A DNA stretch of 64,000 nt. Origin: Cohnella thailandensis. Its GTDB lineage: Bacteria; Bacillota; Bacilli; Paenibacillales; Paenibacillaceae. The stretch is from positions 248,001 through 312,000 of the forward strand of contig NZ_JACJVQ010000007.1 of the NCBI RefSeq assembly GCF_014212135.1, in the 5' to 3' direction. The translations under genes were made by a program, and so were the position numbers. The notes under the pieces were generated by a model. That model made no database searches, was not told the origin of the DNA, and saw only the letters and a list, made by a program, of their open reading frames with translations. This document shows, piece by piece, positions 44,984-53,242 of the stretch. Positions within the stretch are counted from its first letter, which is position 1; the number at the start of each line of letters is the position of its first letter.

Positions 44984-45048
44984 TTGACAGCGATCTTAAA
45001 AATGGATTCTATCAAAAAAAGCGCTTCCAGAATAGAATGTGTCTATTC
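44984..45048 (+). promoter_or_regulatory. Regulatory region of the cassette 3 permease operon
   Basis: TTGACA (44984-44989) is followed after 17 bp by a weak -10, TTCTAT (45007-45012). ATCTTAAAA (44993-45001) lies in the spacer. AAAAAGCGCTTCCA (45016-45029) matches cre at 12 of 14 positions. An inverted repeat GAATAG-N7-CTATTC follows (45030-45048). Together they suggest catabolite repression plus specific control. Confidence 0.5.
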
Positions 45049-45076
45049 CACAAACATCCTAGGAGGAGGAGTTCGC

Positions 45077-46018
45077 TTGGAGAATACCGCGATTCCATCG
45101 TCGCCTGCGGTCCCGTTAAAGGCGAGACATAAACGCCCGTTCCGCAAAACCTGGAGGCTTCATCTCATGCTGCTACCCGCCGTGCTGGTCGCTCTCGTCT
45201 TCAAATACGCCCCGATGCCCGGAGTAATTATGGCCTTCCAGGAGTTTAAACCTTGGCTCGGCGTCGGCGGATCTTCCTGGGTCGGCTGGGACAACTTCAA
45301 GCTCATGTTTACCATGCACGATTCCGTGCAAGTCATTTGGAACACCATCTTCATCTCGGTTCTGAAAATCCTGTTCGGCCTTGTCGTGCCGGTCACGTTC
45401 GCCTTGCTATTGAATGAAATTCGCCATATCGCCTTGAAGCGATCGATTCAAACGCTGGTTTATCTGCCTCACTTCATGTCCTGGGTCATTCTGGGCGGCA
45501 TCTTGCTGGATTTGCTCTCGTTGGACGGCTTCGCCAACCGGTTGGTGACCGCCTTCCATCTCGAACCGATCCTGTTCCTCGGCGACGGGAACTGGTTCCG
45601 GGCAACGGTCATCGTCAGCGATCTGTGGAAAGAATTCGGGTTCTCGGCCATCGTGTTCCTGGCCGCGCTGTCCGGCATCAATCCGGCTCTCTATGAAGCT
45701 TCCGAGATCGACGGCGCCGGCAGATTGCAGCAGACGCTCTATATTACCTTGCCTTCCTTGCTTCCGATAATCATCGTCGTCTTCACCTTGTCCTTGGGGA
45801 ACGTGCTGAACGCCAACTTCGATCAGATCTTCAATTTGCTGAATCCTCTGGTTCTGGAGAAAGGCGATATTATCGATACCTATGTGTACCGCACCTTCCA
45901 GGGAGGCCAATACAGCCTGGCGACCGCGGTCGGCATCTTTAAATCGGCAGTCGGCTTCGTCTTGATCAGCGGCGGTTATTACTTCGCCTACAAAGTGGCG
46001 AATTACCGCATTTTTTAA
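45077..46018 (+). CDS. Carbohydrate ABC transporter permease, LplB type (cassette 3)
   Basis: A six-helix permease with the family start RLHLMLLPAVLVALVFKYAP and the EAA loop YEASEIDGAGRLQQTLYITLPS. The start chosen is the TTG at 45077 (313 residues), 7 nt after AGGAGGAGG. The frame is open further upstream but through the promoter region. It is the first gene of the plus-strand permease operon, divergent from the kinase. Confidence 0.88.
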   Translation: MENTAIPSSPAVPLKARHKRPFRKTWRLHLMLLPAVLVALVFKYAPMPGVIMAFQEFKPWLGVGGSSWVGWDNFKLMFTMHDSVQVIWNTIFISVLKILFGLVVPVTFALLLNEIRHIALKRSIQTLVYLPHFMSWVILGGILLDLLSLDGFANRLVTAFHLEPILFLGDGNWFRATVIVSDLWKEFGFSAIVFLAALSGINPALYEASEIDGAGRLQQTLYITLPSLLPIIIVVFTLSLGNVLNANFDQIFNLLNPLVLEKGDIIDTYVYRTFQGGQYSLATAVGIFKSAVGFVLISGGYYFAYKVANYRIF

Positions 46019-46045
46019 AGTTAAAGAACTACGGAGGACAATGCC

Positions 46046-46924
46046 ATGTACTATAAAAGCCCGTCCTATCGGACGTTTTCCTACTTCAACATCGCTTTTC
46101 TGATCTTGATTTCCCTTCTGTGCGTGATGCCGATGGTACATATTTTCGCCGTCTCCCTGAGCGGGAAGTCCGCCGCGGATTCCAATCTGGTCACGTTCCT
46201 TCCCATCGACTTCACGTTGGATAGTTACGCGCAGACCTTTAAGAACGACAACTTCCTGTCCGCTACCGCGGTATCGGTTCTGCGCAGCCTGATCGGCACG
46301 GCGATGGGCATGATCGTCACCATGCTGGCGGCCTTTTCCCTGTCGCGAACCCATCTCGAATTCAAAGCCCGCACCTTTTATGTGTGGTTCTTCCTGATCA
46401 TTATGATCTTCGATGCCGGACTCGTGCCTCACTATATGCTCATTCAGAAGGTCGGGCTGGTGAACTCCTTCTGGGTGCTCATCGTGCCGCATCTGGTCAA
46501 TGTATGGAATATGATTCTCATGATGAACTTCTTCCGGGCGATTCCCAAGGATCTGGACGAAGCGGCCATCGTGGACGGAGCCTCTTCTTTCAAAATTTTC
46601 GCTTCGATCTACTTGCCCGTCTCCTTGCCCGCGATCGCGACTCTGTCCTTGTTCACGCTGGTCGGCCATTGGAACAGTTGGTTCGACGGGATGCTCTATT
46701 TGAGAACCGCGGACCAGTGGCCGCTGGCTACGCTTCTGCAGACGATCGTCGTGGTGCAGGACTTCAGCAAGACCGGCATTAATCCCGAGCAATTGGAGAT
46801 GCTGTCGAACCGAAGCGTTAAGGCGGCGCAAATCTTCATTGCCATGCTTCCGATCCTGGCGGTCTACCCGCTTCTGCAACGGTACTTCGTTAAAGGAATC
46901 GTACTGGGCGCCGTCAAGGAATAG
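46046..46924 (+). CDS. Carbohydrate ABC transporter permease, YtcP type (cassette 3)
   Basis: A six-helix permease of 292 residues. The EAA loop DLDEAAIVDGASSFKIFASIYLPVS and the C-terminal FVKGIVLGAVKE identify the YtcP family. It starts 27 nt after its partner gene. No ATPase gene accompanies the pair. Confidence 0.9.
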   Translation: MYYKSPSYRTFSYFNIAFLILISLLCVMPMVHIFAVSLSGKSAADSNLVTFLPIDFTLDSYAQTFKNDNFLSATAVSVLRSLIGTAMGMIVTMLAAFSLSRTHLEFKARTFYVWFFLIIMIFDAGLVPHYMLIQKVGLVNSFWVLIVPHLVNVWNMILMMNFFRAIPKDLDEAAIVDGASSFKIFASIYLPVSLPAIATLSLFTLVGHWNSWFDGMLYLRTADQWPLATLLQTIVVVQDFSKTGINPEQLEMLSNRSVKAAQIFIAMLPILAVYPLLQRYFVKGIVLGAVKE

Positions 46925-46960
46925 CTTAGGCGGCCGTATGGAACTAGCCAGACAAGGAAC

Positions 46961-46983
46961 CGGCCGGAGCGATGCTCCGGCCG
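46961..46983. terminator. Hairpin between convergent permease and GH42 genes
   Basis: CGGCCGGAGC-GAT-GCTCCGGCCG is a perfect 10-bp stem between two convergent operons. There is no T-run; termination is inferred from position and stability. Confidence 0.55.
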
Positions 46984-47045
46984 TTCGGCATAGGTAGGAA
47001 TTCGCGGCGGCGGCATCGAATTGCAGGCTTGCAGGCAAGCTTTGT

Positions 47046-49106
47046 TTAAACATGTCTTTCTCTCTTCAGAATTCGAAACCCGTAAGAGGAAAGAAGCGCC
47101 TGTTCGCCGACCGGATTCCCCTCCAGATCGCATAGAAGCTCCTTGAGCGCGACCGGCTGATCCGTATCCGAATAATTTTGAAGAAAGATGTAATCGGCGG
47201 TACCGTCCGTACGCACCTGAGCGGTTACTCCTTCCGGCCAATCCGCCCGAATGACCCGCTCGACCCCGCAACGGATCGCAAGCCTGCTATAGAAGCCATC
47301 TCTAAACGTCTGCTCCGTTCGCGCCGCCAAATAATAAACTTCCCCATCGCCGAAACGATTGACGGTTAACGCTGGAGAGCCTCTATAGAAATCCTCCCCA
47401 TACTCCGCAACGACTTCGGCCGATTCGGCATGAATCCGTTCGCACATCAGCGACACCGAATACGTTCCCGTTAAGCCGTCGAACCCTTTCTCGTTCATGA
47501 CAAGCGAGTTGCGATCTTCCGCATAGAGCGAATCAAGCTCCTCCGCCCATATTCCCGCAAGCTTGCGGAGCGGCCCGGGAAATCCGCCCAGGAAGCAAAG
47601 ATCGTTCTCGTCGACGATCCCGCTCCAATAAGTCAGGACAAGCGTTCCTCCGGAACGTACGAAGGCTTCCAGCCTCTCGGCGGTACCCTGCTTCAACATA
47701 TAAAGCATGGGAGCGACTACCAGCTTGTAGCGGTCCAGCGGACGGTCCATAGGGACGACGTCCGTCGGAATTCCTTGCTTCCAGAACGGCTCGTAATGGT
47801 CCAGCACTTCCTGATCGTAGCTAAGATTCGGTTTTCGCGGTCCGTCCGCGCCTTCTACCGCCCATTTATTCTCGGTGTCGTAAATCAATGCGACTCCCGC
47901 CGGGACGACCGTTCCGGAGATCGAATCCAGTCGTTCCAGGCAAGCTCCTAGGCCTGCAACCTCTTGGAATACCCTCGTATGCTCGTGTCCGCTATGGTCT
48001 ACAACGGCTCCATGAAACTTCTCCGAGCCGCCTCTGCTCTTGCGCCACTGAAAATATTGCACGGAATCGGAGCCGTGCGCGACCGCTTGAATCGAGGACA
48101 ACGCGTGCATTCCGGGCCTCTTCGGCTTGGCAACCTCCTGCCAGTTCGTCATGCTCGGCGTGCTCTCCATCAGCAAGAACGGCTGCCCGGGCTTGAACGA
48201 CCGATATCTGTCATGGATGAACGCCGTATGGCAAGCTGTCTGCCAGTCGGGACGCGGCTCGTGCCAACGGGGGTAGCTATCCCAAGAGACGATATCCACA
48301 TGCTCCGCCATGAGTTCGTAATTGATCGCGCACCCGCCCAAGAAATTCGTCGTGACGGGAATGTCCGGCGATATTCGCTTCAGCGGCTCGATCTCCCGAA
48401 GCATAAAGTCGATGCTCTGATCGGTGACAAACCTTTTCCAATCCAGATTCATGCCTTGGACCTTGAATTCTCCTATGGGAGACGGAGACTCGATCTCCTC
48501 CCAATCGGTGTAGGTATGGCTCCAGAAAGTCGTATACCAGGCCTCGTTCAGCTTGTCCAGATCATTGTCGTATTTCTTCCGCAGCCATAATCGAAATGCG
48601 GCCTGGCACAGGTCGCAATGGCATTCCCCGCCGTATTCGTTAGAGACATGCCATAGCAGCAAGCCGGGATGCTCGCGATATCGCTCCGCCAGCCGCGTAT
48701 TCATGTCCTTAACCTTCTCCCGGTATATCGGCGACGTATAACAGTGGTTATGCCGAAGTCCATATAAATGGCGGATTCGCTCCGGCCTGACGCGGAGCAC
48801 CTCCGGGTATTTCCGCGCCAACCAGGCCGGACGAGCTCCGCTGGGCGTTCCCAATATCGTATAAATGCCGTCGCGGTACAGCTTATCCATCACGTCGTCC
48901 AACCAACCGAAGTCGAATACTCCTTCTTGGGGCTCCAGCTTGGACCATGAAAACATGCCGATCGCCATGACGTTGCACTTGGCCAGATTCATTAAGCGCC
49001 TATCTTCATTCAGAATGTCGGCTCTATGCAGCCACTGCTCGGGATTATAATCCGCGCCGTGCAGCATCCGGTTCAGCTTCGGGAACAGCGGCTTTCGTTT
49101 AATCAT
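47046..49106 (-). CDS. Beta-galactosidase, GH42
   Basis: A cytoplasmic enzyme of 686 residues that should split beta-galactosides, probably galacto-oligosaccharides from plant polysaccharides. Residues 1-390 are the catalytic barrel: GADYNPEQW, LWHVSNEYGGECHC (acid/base Glu157) and LLMESTPSMTNW (nucleophile Glu314). The cluster Cys162, Cys164 and Cys167 (ECHCDLC) corresponds to the zinc-binding site of this family. A trimerisation domain (about 395-600) and a small C-terminal beta domain follow. The ATG at 49106 lies inside the last codons of the FAD gene (8-nt overlap ATGATTAA), so translation is probably coupled. Confidence 0.92.
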   Translation of the reverse strand: MIKRKPLFPKLNRMLHGADYNPEQWLHRADILNEDRRLMNLAKCNVMAIGMFSWSKLEPQEGVFDFGWLDDVMDKLYRDGIYTILGTPSGARPAWLARKYPEVLRVRPERIRHLYGLRHNHCYTSPIYREKVKDMNTRLAERYREHPGLLLWHVSNEYGGECHCDLCQAAFRLWLRKKYDNDLDKLNEAWYTTFWSHTYTDWEEIESPSPIGEFKVQGMNLDWKRFVTDQSIDFMLREIEPLKRISPDIPVTTNFLGGCAINYELMAEHVDIVSWDSYPRWHEPRPDWQTACHTAFIHDRYRSFKPGQPFLLMESTPSMTNWQEVAKPKRPGMHALSSIQAVAHGSDSVQYFQWRKSRGGSEKFHGAVVDHSGHEHTRVFQEVAGLGACLERLDSISGTVVPAGVALIYDTENKWAVEGADGPRKPNLSYDQEVLDHYEPFWKQGIPTDVVPMDRPLDRYKLVVAPMLYMLKQGTAERLEAFVRSGGTLVLTYWSGIVDENDLCFLGGFPGPLRKLAGIWAEELDSLYAEDRNSLVMNEKGFDGLTGTYSVSLMCERIHAESAEVVAEYGEDFYRGSPALTVNRFGDGEVYYLAARTEQTFRDGFYSRLAIRCGVERVIRADWPEGVTAQVRTDGTADYIFLQNYSDTDQPVALKELLCDLEGNPVGEQALLSSYGFRILKRERHV

Positions 49107-50460
49107 CCTCCTTCCACCTTTCCTGAATCGCCTCGCCCAGCCAGGCTCCCTGTCGGACAAGCTTCCGCTGCAAGGCCTCGATATCGATGCTGCGCGTATC
49201 GCGCGAGCCCTGCTCGGCCAGGATCGCCGCGGCCGTGCCGGCGGCTTCGCCCATCGCGAAGCAATTCGGCATCACCCGGGTGGAGCCTTGAGTCGCTCTG
49301 TCGGTCGATATCGCTCTTCCGGCCACGATCACGTTCTTGATTCCTGCCGGAAGCAACGAGCGATACGGGATGCCGTGCGACTCTCCGGGCGGCAGATGCA
49401 CCATCGTCATCCCGCTCTCGGGCTTCGCCATATGAATGTCGATGAAGTAGGCATTGCGCGCGATGTCGTCCGGGAACGAACGGCACTTCAGAAAATCGTC
49501 CGCGGTGAGGATATAATCCCCGACGATCCGGCGGGTCTCGCGGATCCCGATCTGTTCCCCCGTCAAAGACAGGAAGGCGTTCTCGAAGCCGGGGATCGAT
49601 TCCCGCAGCCACTCGGTAATGTGCTCGACAAGCGCCCGCCCTTCGATCGCTCCGCGGGTCAGGTCGTCCGCGTTCGAGCCGTCGATCCCGAAGACGTGCC
49701 CGAAGTTAAATCCGGCCGTATGGTCGTTAAGCCAAGAGATGCCTGCCCAATCTCTGGCCACGCGCAGTCTCCCTTCGCTCTTCGCCTTGTGGATCGCATG
49801 CTTCAGATCGCGGCCGTGAATATCGGCGACGGAGAGGAACTTATTCCTGTCCAAGTTATGAAGCACGAAGCACATCGTCCCCGGCTGGAGCTCGCCGTCG
49901 TCTCCGCCTTTGACAAGCTCGCCTCCCGCCAGATACGTGAGATCCGCATCACTCGTCGCGTCGATAAAGAGCTTGGCCTTGACGGCCTGCGTCCCGGTCT
50001 TGTTGTGAATAATCGCCGCTTCGAGGACGCCGTCCTGCTGCAGGACGTGTCCGACGAACGTATGATAAAGCAGCTTAACGCCGGCCTCGGCCATCTTCTC
50101 GTCCAATAAACGCTTTAACGCTTCCGCATCGATCGGCACCCAATCGAGCTCTTCCCGCCATTCCTCTTGGAACGCCGCCTCCATCCTCCGCTTCATATCG
50201 CTCAGAATCTCCAGCCCGATGCCGCGGATCACCGGCTTGATGTGATCGGTATAAGGGCAAAAAGCGGGAACCTGAGAGACCGTCGCCATGCCTCCCAAAT
50301 ACCCTCTCTGCTCGATCAGCAAGACGGATGCCCCGTTCCGGGCAGCGGCTAGCGCGGCGCCGACCCCGGCCGGACCTCCTCCCGCCACAACGACGTCCGC
50401 ATTCGCGTAGACGGAAATATCGCGCTCCGGCATTCGAATCGTGGGTACGATATCAATCAT
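49099..50460 (-). CDS. FAD-dependent oxidoreductase (FAD_oxidored family)
   Basis: The protein has 453 residues and no signal peptide. An N-terminal Rossmann motif (DVVVAGGGPAGVGAALAAARNG, about 23-44) is followed by RGYLGGMATVSQVP and, near the end, AGRAISTDRATQGSTRVMPNC. These mark the FAD_oxidored family (PF12831), whose members accompany sugar-degradation genes but mostly lack a known substrate. It might oxidise a sugar or uronide before hydrolysis; this is inference. The ATG at 50460 follows GGAGG by 8 nt. It forms an operon with GH42 and is divergent from the LacI-type regulator. Confidence 0.8.
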   Translation of the reverse strand: MIDIVPTIRMPERDISVYANADVVVAGGGPAGVGAALAAARNGASVLLIEQRGYLGGMATVSQVPAFCPYTDHIKPVIRGIGLEILSDMKRRMEAAFQEEWREELDWVPIDAEALKRLLDEKMAEAGVKLLYHTFVGHVLQQDGVLEAAIIHNKTGTQAVKAKLFIDATSDADLTYLAGGELVKGGDDGELQPGTMCFVLHNLDRNKFLSVADIHGRDLKHAIHKAKSEGRLRVARDWAGISWLNDHTAGFNFGHVFGIDGSNADDLTRGAIEGRALVEHITEWLRESIPGFENAFLSLTGEQIGIRETRRIVGDYILTADDFLKCRSFPDDIARNAYFIDIHMAKPESGMTMVHLPPGESHGIPYRSLLPAGIKNVIVAGRAISTDRATQGSTRVMPNCFAMGEAAGTAAAILAEQGSRDTRSIDIEALQRKLVRQGAWLGEAIQERWKEDD

Positions 50461-50487
50461 TCGGACCACCTCCATGGATTTGCTTTC

Positions 50488-50511
50488 ATTGTATCGTCCA
50501 TGAAGCTTCAT
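50488..50511 (-). promoter_or_regulatory. Promoter and palindromic operator of the FAD/GH42 operon
   Basis: TACAAT (minus strand, 50488-50493) is a good -10 for the FAD gene. The perfect 12-bp palindrome ATGAAGCTTCAT (50500-50511) lies between it and the -35 position, an ideal place for a repressor such as the divergent LacI-type protein. Repeated TTCATTTTT half-sites follow. Confidence 0.5.
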
Positions 50512-50541
50512 TTTTAGTTTCATTTTTGTTTCGTTTTTCCT

Positions 50542-50547
50542 TATAAT
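50542..50547 (+). promoter_or_regulatory. -10 element of the LacI-type regulator gene
   Basis: A perfect TATAAT, 31 bp before the chosen start codon. The ATG that overlaps it (50546) is therefore unlikely to be a start. Confidence 0.5.
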
Positions 50548-50578
50548 GAAGCAAGCAGCTTACAACCGGGAGGTCGCC

Positions 50579-51622
50579 ATGCCGAATAAAAAGAAGGTCA
50601 CTCTGCAAACGATTGCCGATCATTTGGGGTTGACGGTTCATACGGTGTCCAAGGCATTGCGCGGGCTGCCGGGGATGTCCGAACAGACGCGCAGAGAGGT
50701 TATCGGAGCGGCCGGCCGATTGGGATACCGGACGAAGGAGCAGGAGCGGGGCATGGCCGTAGAACGAATTCCGATCTATTCGTCGAAGCCGCGAAGATTC
50801 GCGTTCGTCGTTCCGCATTCGGGGCTTGTCTTTATTCACCAAAAGCTGTACGAAGGGGTTCAGGCGAGGCTGGCGGAATTCGGGCATAAGCTCGAGATGC
50901 TGTTCGCGCCGCCGGACGCCGGATCCGATGCGGAATTCGACGAATGGGCGGAAACCTACGGCTTGCTCTATACGGACGGCCTCTTTTTGACCCCGATGAT
51001 CAGCGCAAGAACGGAAGAGAGGCTGTTGCGATTATCGGTACCCAAAATATTGCTCAACTATCCGCCTCCGGCCGCCCAAGTGGACAGCGTAATATGGGAC
51101 GTCTCCTCCGCCGTTTATCAATCCGTGCAATACCTGCTGGCCAACGGTCATAGGCGTATCTTATATATCGGGGACATTCGCTTGCACCGGGGGTTTCGGA
51201 TGCGTTGGCAGGCATTCCAGGAAGCGATGGCCTCGGCCGGAATGTCCGCGGAAGAAGACAGGCATCTGACCCGGGCCGGGTCGAAGGATTTGTATACCCG
51301 CCTGTTGTCCGATCTGCTCATCCGGGAGAAGCCGACAGCGATTCTCTCCGGTCTCGAGCACGATCTGGCCTGGGTGTATTACGGCTGCAGCCTGCTGGGC
51401 CGTCGAATTCCGGACGATTACTCGCTTATCGGCCTGGAGCATGCGCCGAACGCGCACCTGCCGGATTTGACCAGGCCCGAGCTCCCCATCAAGGAAGCGG
51501 GAGTTCGCGGAGCGGATCGAATGCTGTGGAGACTGTCCAATCCGAATCTTCCCTATGAGCATATCCGGCTTCAAGGGGGATTTCATAAAGGGGCAACGGT
51601 ATTAGCGATAGGAAAAAAGTAA
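50579..51622 (+). CDS. LacI family transcriptional regulator
   Basis: The N-terminal HTH is VTLQTIADHLGLTVHTVSKALRG, with the hinge helix region after it. The sugar-binding domain of periplasmic-binding-protein type begins near RFAFVVPHSGLVF. It has 347 residues from the ATG at 50579, which follows GGGAGG by 5 nt. An earlier in-frame ATG at 50546 overlaps a TATAAT. LacI proteins usually repress neighbouring genes until a sugar binds, so the divergent FAD/GH42 operon is the likely target. It is convergent with the response-regulator gene, 6 nt apart, with no terminator between. Confidence 0.87.
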   Translation: MPNKKKVTLQTIADHLGLTVHTVSKALRGLPGMSEQTRREVIGAAGRLGYRTKEQERGMAVERIPIYSSKPRRFAFVVPHSGLVFIHQKLYEGVQARLAEFGHKLEMLFAPPDAGSDAEFDEWAETYGLLYTDGLFLTPMISARTEERLLRLSVPKILLNYPPPAAQVDSVIWDVSSAVYQSVQYLLANGHRRILYIGDIRLHRGFRMRWQAFQEAMASAGMSAEEDRHLTRAGSKDLYTRLLSDLLIREKPTAILSGLEHDLAWVYYGCSLLGRRIPDDYSLIGLEHAPNAHLPDLTRPELPIKEAGVRGADRMLWRLSNPNLPYEHIRLQGGFHKGATVLAIGKK

Positions 51623-51628
51623 ATGATC

Positions 51629-53242
51629 TCATTCCGCCGTTTCCCCGCAGGCGTTCATCTGATTTTTATATTCGCTCGGACTTTTTCCGCTGTATTTCTT
51701 GAATACTTTGGAGAAGTAGGCCCGGTCGGAGAAGCCGAGAGCATACGCCACGTTCTCCACCGTCTCGTTCTGACGGCATAGCATCGCAATCGCCATATTC
51801 ATTTTGAACTGGTTCACGTAATCCGTGAAATTAACGCCGGCCAGCTTCTTGAAGTATCTGGAGAAGTAGCTGGCGTTTAAATGCAGATGATCGGCCATAT
51901 CCACGGAAGTGATCATCCGGTCGACATGCTCTTCGAGATACCGGTCGATCGCCTGCAGGCGGACATCCTTCCCTTGGGCGGGAACCGGCGTCAGCGTATG
52001 CTGCCTCCACAGATTCCGCAGCTCCCGCTTGGTCAATCGAGCGGCTTCGTCGACGTGCACGGCCTGTTCGAGCAGGACGAAGAAGCGGCTCTCGGCGACG
52101 CCGTTCGATTCGAACACCATCTGGCGGACGAGGTCGTTGCAGATATCCTTCACCAGCCGGGGCAGAAGACGCTCGGCGGCGATATGCTGAATCCAAGGAT
52201 TCATCGCCATATCGATCCATGCGGCATTCCCCTCCTCAAGCGCCAGAGACAGCATATGCCGTTCCTTCTCCCACCCCCGCTCCGTCATGGGCCGGAATGC
52301 CGCGCGCGGCCCCACGGCGGCAACGGCTCCATCATCCGGATTCGATTCGTAGAAGCGGTCGTCCCGGCATTCGTTCAACTTTTTGTACACGGTATCGAAA
52401 TGCTGCAGCAGCACGGTTTCCTCCGAATAGAAGCCCTTCGCCTTAACTTTCAAATAGTGATCCACTTTGGCCCGAACCGACTCCATGAATTCGATCAAGG
52501 GCTGATACGAAGCGTCCGGTTCCGATACATTCCAGATGAGATAAATCCCCGATTCCGGAGTCAGAATCGGCGTAATCGCCTTATGCTCCGCGGATAGTTC
52601 CATGGCAATGTTGTTCGCGGCAAAATGAATCAGGCGAACATCCTCATAGCTGTAACGCTCGATCAAGGAAGCGGCGTCGATATGGATGAAGCCTTGGCGG
52701 AAATAGGGCAGCTTCCATGAGATGCCGAGACGTTCGCTCAGCGAGAGCGTATCGGCGGCATCGGTTCCCGGAGACAGCATCTGCTTCAGCAAGCTCTGCA
52801 GCAGCACCTCTTTATTGCGTTCGACCGTCTGCCGGAACGAAAAGTGCTCCAGCAGCTCCTCCCTGCTGCGAAACCGGCTCATCGCCTTGAGCAGACTCCC
52901 CTTAAGCTGCTCAAGCGACAGCTCGTCCTTGATCAGATAATCGTCGGCTTCGAGCTGGAACGCCCTTTTGGAATATTGGAAGTCCTCGTAGCAGGTCAGG
53001 AAAATAAGCCGGACCTCCGGCTTCGTAATCCGGAACGCCTCGGCCAGTTCGAATCCGTCCATTCCAGGCAATCCGATATCGATGATCACGAGATCCGGCA
53101 ACGTCGCATGGAAGTCCTCGAGCGCCTGGGCGCTGCCGGAAGCCGATGCGACAAGCCGCAACTCCAAATCAAGGGCGCCCAGGAGATGCGCCTCGTACTC
53201 CAGCATCGGAACATCGTCATCGATTAGCATTACCTTCATCAT
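51629..53242 (-). CDS. AraC-type response regulator, YesN type (cassette 4)
   Basis: The 537-residue regulator has a receiver domain with IDDD, phospho-acceptor Asp55 (LVIIDIGLPGMDG) and DYLIKDELS. A long linker follows, then the AraC HTH pair (about 430-530: ITSVDMADHLHLNASYFSRYF and LGFSDRAYFSKVFK). Its start overlaps the end of the kinase gene by 26 nt. It is the best candidate to bind the three repeated promoter boxes at 56416-60427. Confidence 0.92.
   Translation of the reverse strand: MMKVMLIDDDVPMLEYEAHLLGALDLELRLVASASGSAQALEDFHATLPDLVIIDIGLPGMDGFELAEAFRITKPEVRLIFLTCYEDFQYSKRAFQLEADDYLIKDELSLEQLKGSLLKAMSRFRSREELLEHFSFRQTVERNKEVLLQSLLKQMLSPGTDAADTLSLSERLGISWKLPYFRQGFIHIDAASLIERYSYEDVRLIHFAANNIAMELSAEHKAITPILTPESGIYLIWNVSEPDASYQPLIEFMESVRAKVDHYLKVKAKGFYSEETVLLQHFDTVYKKLNECRDDRFYESNPDDGAVAAVGPRAAFRPMTERGWEKERHMLSLALEEGNAAWIDMAMNPWIQHIAAERLLPRLVKDICNDLVRQMVFESNGVAESRFFVLLEQAVHVDEAARLTKRELRNLWRQHTLTPVPAQGKDVRLQAIDRYLEEHVDRMITSVDMADHLHLNASYFSRYFKKLAGVNFTDYVNQFKMNMAIAMLCRQNETVENVAYALGFSDRAYFSKVFKKYSGKSPSEYKNQMNACGETAE

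Noticed and set aside
45407..47053. 548-codon open frame on the minus strand
   Set aside because: Antisense of the two cassette 3 permeases. The product is a hydrophilic Gln/Asp/His-rich string, as expected when hydrophobic codons are read in reverse.
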